Assembly: GCA_002413785.1 (NCBI GenBank)
Contig: DHXR01000028.1
Coordinates: 22,083-86,082 of the forward strand
DNA length: 64,000 nt
Reading direction: 5' to 3'
Source of the DNA: Mucilaginibacter sp. UBA5151
GTDB lineage: Bacteria > Bacteroidota > Bacteroidia > Sphingobacteriales > Sphingobacteriaceae
The notes below the pieces were generated by a model that worked only from the letters and a program-made list of their open reading frames with translations, was not told the DNA's origin and ran no database searches. Positions within the stretch are counted from its first letter, which is position 1. Each line of letters starts with the position of its first letter. Positions 59,089-64,000 of this stretch are shown piece by piece. The translations under genes were made by a program, and so were the position numbers.

Positions 59089-59910
59089 ATGAAAAAAAAT
59101 ATTTACCTGAATATTTGGATAATTCAGGCAATTATAATCAGCCTAAGTTCCTGTGTTAATCAAAAGCAAATTGCCTATTTTCAAAAAGGTTTAAATCAAG
59201 CGGATACTATTGCTGTTGCCCGCCAGTACATCCCTAAAATACAACCGGGTGATATACTTGCTATAAACGTTGGGTCGCTAAATCCAATTGCAAGTAGTTT
59301 TTTTAATCCTTTTTCAACAATGCCTGTGACATCCGGTGATAATACATCGGGTTCAGGATCAGGCATGGCACCGTCACTGTCACAGTCAGCCGCGCCAGGT
59401 TATTTGGTTGATGCTGCCGGAACTATTGAATTGCCGCTTTTAGGTACCCTTAAGTTATCTGGCCTTACCACAACGGAGGCTAAAGACCTGGTTAAAAGCA
59501 AACTGCAATTATATTTAAAAGAACCCACCGTTAGTGTTCGTTTTTTGAACTATAAGATATCCGTATTGGGCGAAGTTTTGCGCCCGTCAGTTTACGTAAT
59601 TCCTAATGAAAGCGTCACTTTGCCCGAAGCATTAAGCATGGCAGGCGATATGACAATTTTTGGGAAGCGCGAAAATGTGCTGGTGATCCGTGATGTAAAC
59701 GGTAAAAAGGAATTTGGCAGGGTCAATTTAAATACCCGGGAGGTTTACTCATCACCTTATTATTATTTGCATGCCAATGATGTTGTGTATGTTGAACCGG
59801 GTAAAGGAAGAATTGCTCAGACTGATAAAACTTATCAGATTATCCCAATTATTTTAAGCGCACTCTCGTTTATCGTAATTATTTTCACATACAGCCACGT
59901 AAAACTTTAA
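59089..59910 (+). CDS. Polysaccharide export lipoprotein, Wza-like
   Basis: 273 residues. Lipoprotein signal with lipobox LSSC (Cys22). Poly-export domain (IQPGDILAINVGSLNP) and SLBB domain (YKISVLGEVLRPSVYVIPNE). A C-terminal membrane segment (IIPIILSALSFIVIIFTYS) is present, as in many Bacteroidota Wza-like proteins. It forms the outer-membrane exit for capsule or EPS. It is followed 27 bases later by the Wzc-like kinase. Confidence 0.92.
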   Translation: MKKNIYLNIWIIQAIIISLSSCVNQKQIAYFQKGLNQADTIAVARQYIPKIQPGDILAINVGSLNPIASSFFNPFSTMPVTSGDNTSGSGSGMAPSLSQSAAPGYLVDAAGTIELPLLGTLKLSGLTTTEAKDLVKSKLQLYLKEPTVSVRFLNYKISVLGEVLRPSVYVIPNESVTLPEALSMAGDMTIFGKRENVLVIRDVNGKKEFGRVNLNTREVYSSPYYYLHANDVVYVEPGKGRIAQTDKTYQIIPIILSALSFIVIIFTYSHVKL

Positions 59911-59937
59911 AACAATTTACCTAATTATTCTGAACAA

Positions 59938-62331
59938 ATGAGTACTAACGAAGATATAAATGCCTTTTCTGAGTCAGATAATGACGGCCCTGATATTCGC
60001 GAGATGCTTTTTAAGTATTTAAGATTCTGGAAATGGTTCGTTTTTTCTACTGTTTTTTTTATGCTTTTAGGTTTTATATATTTAAAGCTTACTACCCCGC
60101 AATACAAAATTGAGACTGATTTACTGATAAAGGATAATAAAGGCGGGCTGGGCGGATCAAGTGACCTGTTAAAAGATCTGGATTTATTCTCATCCAACAA
60201 AATAATAGATAATGAGGTTCAGATATTAAAGTCAAAAACTATTGTTACAAAAGTAATCCAGTCGCTCAAATTAGAAACATCCTATTATGCTACCGAAGGG
60301 GTTAGAAAGAGAGAACTGTATGGAAACCTTCCTTTTAATGTAGAGCTCCTTAAAGCACCTGCTGATATAGATAACAGCAATAAACTTTCTATCCGCTTGT
60401 TGAATACTAATGAGGCGGAAGTAAATAGTAAGAAAGCGTTGCTCAACTATCCGGTACAAACCGATGAAGGATTAATTTTAGTAACCTTAAATCCTTCATG
60501 GAAAGGTCCGTTCAATCAATTATTTGACATTAAATTTAATTCTTTAGCCGGTTTGGTTGAAAGGTATAGCCAAAATTTAAAGATTGATCCGGTTAGCAAG
60601 CAGGCTACGGTATTGACTATTTCAATTGAAGATGCAATTCCTCAAAGAGGTATGGATTTTTTAAATGAAATAATAAAGGAATATAATAACGCGGCAATTG
60701 AAGACAAGAATGGGGTTACATCTAATACTTTGTTTTTTATTAATGGCCGTTTAAAAGTTATAGAACAAGGTTTAGGTAAAGTTGAGGAAAATGTGGCACA
60801 ATATAAATCCCATAACAGGATAGCAAATATTGGTACACAGTCTCAGATTTTACTACAGGGGATAGGAGATAATGATACCCAATTAAATAAAGTGCTTGTA
60901 CAACTTAGCGTACTGCAAAATCTGGAAGATTATTTACATAAAAATAATGATCAACCTTCGGCGCTGCCATCCATGTTCGGGATTGATGATCCTACATTAT
61001 TAGGATTGGTTACCCAATTGGGTGAAGCGCAATTAAAAAAGCTGGCCTTGCTCCAAACTATACCTGAAACTAATCCGATAGTCAGCTCATATACAGATCA
61101 GATCACCGCTTTAAAGCAGGCTATCAGTAAATCTGTACAAAATTTAAAAAAAGGGCTTCAGGTTACAAAGCAACAATTGCAGACAAAAAATAATCAATTT
61201 GAAGGCGTCGTTAAGCAGGTTCCTTCACAGGAACGTGGTTTGCTTGATGTAATGAGGCAACAGCATCTTCAGGATACTTTATTTATGTATCTATTGCAGA
61301 AACGCGAGGAAACTGAAATGAAGCTGGCCTCAGTAGTAGCTGATAGCCGGACCATTGATAAAGCCTGGAGCAGTTTAAACCCTGTAAAGCCGGTAAAACA
61401 ACTCATATATCTTTTATTTTTTATAGCCGGCATTGCAGTGCCTGCCGGAGTGATTTATTTAAAGGATCTTTTAAATTTTAAAATATCCCGGCGGCAGGAT
61501 ATAGAAAGAATTACAAAAGCGCCCCTTATTGCAGAGATATCGCATTCGACAGAGGGTGGCGAATTGTTGGTATCAAACCGTCCCCGGTCAATGGTGGCAG
61601 AGCAGGTGAGGGCTTTACGGACTAATCTGCAGTTTATTATACCCAATGAAAGTCAAAAGGTACTTTTATTTACTTCCGGTATAAGCGGTGAGGGTAAATC
61701 TTTTATTTCGCTTAACTTAGGGGCAAGCCTGGCTATGTCGGGGAAAAAAGTTGTGATTTTAGAACTGGATCTCAGAAAACCTAAATTACATGCAGGCTTA
61801 GGTATAGATAATAAAGCAGGCTTATCCAATTATTTAATTGGCAAAGTTTCTTGTAAGGAGATATTAACACAAATACCTCAGCAAAATAATTATTTTATTA
61901 TAACCAGCGGGCCTATTCCACCTAATCCGGCCGAGTTGTTAGTCAATGGTCAAATACCCAAACTTCTTGAAGAACTTAAACAGGATTTTGATTATATCAT
62001 TCTGGATGCCCCTCCGGTTGGGCTGGTTACAGATGCTCAAATATTAGGCCAGTATGCAGATGCAACCATGTTCATTGTAAGGCATGATTATACCCCAAAA
62101 AACCAAATTCATCTGATAGATAATCTTTATAAAAATGGTAAGTTTCCACATCTTAACATCATAATGAACTCCATTGATGCAAAAAAAGGGTATGGTTATG
62201 GCTATGGTGGTTATGGTTATGGTTATGGTTATGGTTATGGTTATGGGGGCGGTGGCGGCTATTATATAGAAGATAGCCCCAAGAAACACTCGGTATTTAG
62301 TAAATTATTTGCTAAAAGAAAGAAGCGTTAA
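59938..62331 (+). CDS. Polysaccharide tyrosine autokinase, Wzc-like
   Basis: 797 residues. Two membrane segments (about 30-50 and 485-505) enclose a periplasmic Wzz domain. The C-terminal BY-kinase has Walker A GISGEGKSF (near 582), A-prime ILELDLRKP and Walker B YIILDAPPVG. The tail (about residues 749-775) is a Gly-Tyr run with 11 Tyr that ends in YYIED. Cycles of tail phosphorylation control chain length and export. The tail is coded by an in-frame TATGGT repeat (62191-62247). Confidence 0.93.
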   Translation: MSTNEDINAFSESDNDGPDIREMLFKYLRFWKWFVFSTVFFMLLGFIYLKLTTPQYKIETDLLIKDNKGGLGGSSDLLKDLDLFSSNKIIDNEVQILKSKTIVTKVIQSLKLETSYYATEGVRKRELYGNLPFNVELLKAPADIDNSNKLSIRLLNTNEAEVNSKKALLNYPVQTDEGLILVTLNPSWKGPFNQLFDIKFNSLAGLVERYSQNLKIDPVSKQATVLTISIEDAIPQRGMDFLNEIIKEYNNAAIEDKNGVTSNTLFFINGRLKVIEQGLGKVEENVAQYKSHNRIANIGTQSQILLQGIGDNDTQLNKVLVQLSVLQNLEDYLHKNNDQPSALPSMFGIDDPTLLGLVTQLGEAQLKKLALLQTIPETNPIVSSYTDQITALKQAISKSVQNLKKGLQVTKQQLQTKNNQFEGVVKQVPSQERGLLDVMRQQHLQDTLFMYLLQKREETEMKLASVVADSRTIDKAWSSLNPVKPVKQLIYLLFFIAGIAVPAGVIYLKDLLNFKISRRQDIERITKAPLIAEISHSTEGGELLVSNRPRSMVAEQVRALRTNLQFIIPNESQKVLLFTSGISGEGKSFISLNLGASLAMSGKKVVILELDLRKPKLHAGLGIDNKAGLSNYLIGKVSCKEILTQIPQQNNYFIITSGPIPPNPAELLVNGQIPKLLEELKQDFDYIILDAPPVGLVTDAQILGQYADATMFIVRHDYTPKNQIHLIDNLYKNGKFPHLNIIMNSIDAKKGYGYGYGGYGYGYGYGYGYGGGGGYYIEDSPKKHSVFSKLFAKRKKR
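62191..62247 (+). repeat. TATGGT microsatellite coding the kinase Tyr-Gly tail
   Basis: From 62191 the sequence is a run of hexamers: TATGGT, TATGGC, TATGGT, a GGT, then five perfect TATGGT and TATGGG. Because the unit is 6 bp, slippage would add or remove one Tyr-Gly pair without a frameshift. Confidence 0.8.
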
Positions 62332-62432
62332 TAATGTTTCTTGCATAACTATTATATAAATAAATAGGTGCCGTTTGTGGATTTATATATTTATCCTGTT
62401 AATTGGAAATCTGATATTAATTACGTTTATCT

Positions 62433-63761
62433 ATGTCTTTAGAATGCATAACTCCGATAGAATATTTAAAAAATCCTGGGCAAGTGAAAATTGCTATAAT
62501 TGGTTTAGGGTATGTTGGGTTACCACTTGCAATAGAATTTGCAAAAAAATATGATGTTTTAGGCTTTGATATTAATCCTGATAGGGTTGAAGAATTGTCC
62601 CGGGGTGAAGACCGCACACGGGAGGCTCATATTGAGGATCTAAAACAAGTGATGATAGCGCGTAAACATAATTTAACCGGCTTGCATTTTTCGTCAGATA
62701 AGAGTGCTTTGAAAGACTATAATATATTTATAGTGACAGTACCAACTCCTATTAATCAATTTAAATCGCCAGACCTCACCCCTTTATTAAAAGCATCGGC
62801 AATGTTGGGTGAAGTTTTGAAACAAAATGATATAGTTATTTACGAATCTACCGTTTATCCCGGTTGCACCGAAGAGGATTGCGTGCCTGTATTAGAGCGT
62901 GTATCCGGATTAAAATATAATGAAGGTTTTTTTGTAGGGTATTCTCCTGAAAGGATTAATCCTGGCGATAAAATAAATACTTTAACTACTATTAAAAAAG
63001 TAACATCCGGTTCTACACCTGCCATTGCTGATTTGGTGGACCATTTATACAAATCAATAATTAAAGCAGGAACCCATAAGGCGCCAAGTATTAAAGTGGC
63101 CGAAGCATCAAAAGCGATAGAAAACGCACAAAGGGATGTAAATATTTCTTTTGTAAATGAACTGGCATTGATTTTTGACCGCATGAACATAGATACAAAT
63201 GATGTATTGGATGCTGCCGGTACAAAATGGAATTTTTTGAAATATAAACCAGGTTTGGTTGGCGGGCATTGTATAGGTGTTGATCCATATTATCTTGCTC
63301 ATAAGGCTGAGTCACTTGGCTATCATCCTGAAGTTATTCTTTCGGGGCGGCGTGTTAATGATAACATGGGTATATTTGTAGCCAATAAGGTGATTAAACT
63401 ATTGATACAAAAAGAACATAAGATTGCCGGTGCAAAAGCTCTTATACTTGGTATCGCTTTTAAGGAAAACTGTCCGGATATACGTAATACCAAAGTGGTT
63501 GACATTTATAATGAACTAAAGCAATTTGGAATTTTGGTGGATGTTTATGACCCATGGGCGAATGCTGCTGAAGTTAAGCATGAATATAACATTATTGTAT
63601 TAACTGAACTTAATACGAGCAATACTTATGACGCTATTATTGTGGCAGTAGCCCACAATGAGTTTTTAAATATTGATATCAACAAGATAAAAAATGATAA
63701 TGCAGTGGTTTTTGATACTAAAGCTTTTTTAAGCAGGGAAATTGTTGATGCCAGGTTGTAG
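62433..63761 (+). CDS. Nucleotide-sugar dehydrogenase (TviB/WbpA-like)
   Basis: 442 residues. NAD motif IIGLGYVGLPLA (about residues 20-32), and catalytic Cys in GGHCIGVDPYYL (near residue 279). The sequence REAHIEDLKQ and DIRNTKVVDIY fit the UDP-N-acetylhexosamine-uronic-acid branch (TviB, WbpA/WbpO) rather than UDP-glucose dehydrogenase. It oxidises the C6 hydroxyl to a carboxylate. The enzyme's exact substrate (GlcNAc or GalNAc) is not decided. Confidence 0.88.
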   Translation: MSLECITPIEYLKNPGQVKIAIIGLGYVGLPLAIEFAKKYDVLGFDINPDRVEELSRGEDRTREAHIEDLKQVMIARKHNLTGLHFSSDKSALKDYNIFIVTVPTPINQFKSPDLTPLLKASAMLGEVLKQNDIVIYESTVYPGCTEEDCVPVLERVSGLKYNEGFFVGYSPERINPGDKINTLTTIKKVTSGSTPAIADLVDHLYKSIIKAGTHKAPSIKVAEASKAIENAQRDVNISFVNELALIFDRMNIDTNDVLDAAGTKWNFLKYKPGLVGGHCIGVDPYYLAHKAESLGYHPEVILSGRRVNDNMGIFVANKVIKLLIQKEHKIAGAKALILGIAFKENCPDIRNTKVVDIYNELKQFGILVDVYDPWANAAEVKHEYNIIVLTELNTSNTYDAIIVAVAHNEFLNIDINKIKNDNAVVFDTKAFLSREIVDARL

Positions 63762-63796
63762 TTGAGATAATTGTTACCGTATAATTTTGGAATAGG

Positions 63797-64000
63797 ATGC
63801 AAATTGAGGGCTATTATAATAAAAAACGAATATTTGTCAATGGTATTTCGTCATTAATTCAGGTAATTATAACTGCGTTAACATACTTTTTTTTATATAA
63901 ATATTTATATAAATATCTCGGCGCTGATCAATTGGGTTTATGGTCTTTAATTCTTGCAACGACATCAATAGTTAGTCTTGGGGGGGGGGGGGATCGGGGG
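63797..64000 (+). CDS. Flippase, MATE/Wzx-like, 5' part
   Basis: An ATG at 63797 opens a frame to the window edge: QIEGYYNKKRIFVNGISSLI, then VIITALTYFFLYKYLYKYLG and DQLGLWSLILATTSIVSL. It begins as oligosaccharide flippases do (first TM helix, LGADQLGLW). It would export the repeat unit made by the neighbouring genes. The last bases are a poly-G run and a G-rich end (63980-64000), which give GGGGDRG; this part is probably unreliable. Confidence 0.6.
   Translation, partial: MQIEGYYNKKRIFVNGISSLIQVIITALTYFFLYKYLYKYLGADQLGLWSLILATTSIVSLGGGGDRG

Noticed and set aside
62044..62289. Antisense frame over the kinase tail
   Set aside because: Low-complexity T/I repeats are the shadow of the TATGGT microsatellite.

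Overview
The window comes from a Bacteroidota genome, most likely Sphingobacteriaceae and most like Mucilaginibacter. This is inferred from protein character and gene order, because no database search was possible. The sequence supports it in three ways. Promoters carry the Bacteroidota -7 box TAnnTTTG just upstream of many starts. Shine-Dalgarno sequences are almost absent, apart from rpsU, hpf and dnaE. The clusters xerC-hpf-tRNA-tuf and pheT-zapA-rny are also present. Nearly all core genes look intact.

Layout. 1-17.3 kb: the end of a response-regulator domain, an HsdR-N nuclease-like gene divergent from holA, a higBA toxin-antitoxin pair next to a decayed second pair, EVE and aldo/keto reductase genes, then a mostly minus-strand block (thioesterase, radC, beta-propeller, glyS, dnaE, DPP-IV-type peptidase). 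17.3-18.1 kb: a gene-free 840-bp region with an exact 42-bp tandem array and a structured dispersed repeat. 18.1-29.5 kb: pheT, a coiled-coil gene, zapA, a candidate 6S RNA, rny, a Mpo1-like gene, an OlsF-type acyltransferase, apt, a transposase remnant, an acyl-CoA dehydrogenase and rpsU. 29.5-47.7 kb: xerC and hpf, then a 3.1-kb accessory island (AbiE pair, HNH nuclease, PIN pair) between two nearly identical terminators, then tRNA-Thr/Tyr/Gly/Thr, tuf, tRNA-Trp, secE, nusG, rplK, rplA, rplJ, rplL, rpoB and rpoC. 47.7-64 kb: DUF3467, a sugar-nucleotide operon (gmd, fcl, rfbD, rfbA), miaA, cca, tsaC, a family-9 glycosyltransferase, dapD, an S4 protein, and the start of a surface-polysaccharide locus (Wza-like, Wzc-like, nucleotide-sugar dehydrogenase, truncated flippase).

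How the parts work together. The centre is the translation/transcription superoperon, driven by a strong promoter at 34.03-34.06 kb. The right side makes GDP-fucose and dTDP-rhamnose precursors and exports surface polysaccharide. The accessory material is concentrated in TA modules and the AbiE/HNH/PIN island.

The most unusual material is intergenic: (i) a dispersed element whose two copies preserve a multi-stem fold through wobble and paired changes; (ii) many hairpins built from short degenerate tandem words followed by their own reverse complement, including between adjacent tRNA genes; (iii) two families of perfect 31-53-bp palindromes; (iv) a 42-bp-period palindrome array; (v) strong Shine-Dalgarno sites restricted to three genes, two of them ribosome-control genes. 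No CRISPR array, intact transposase, rRNA operon or complete prophage is visible.
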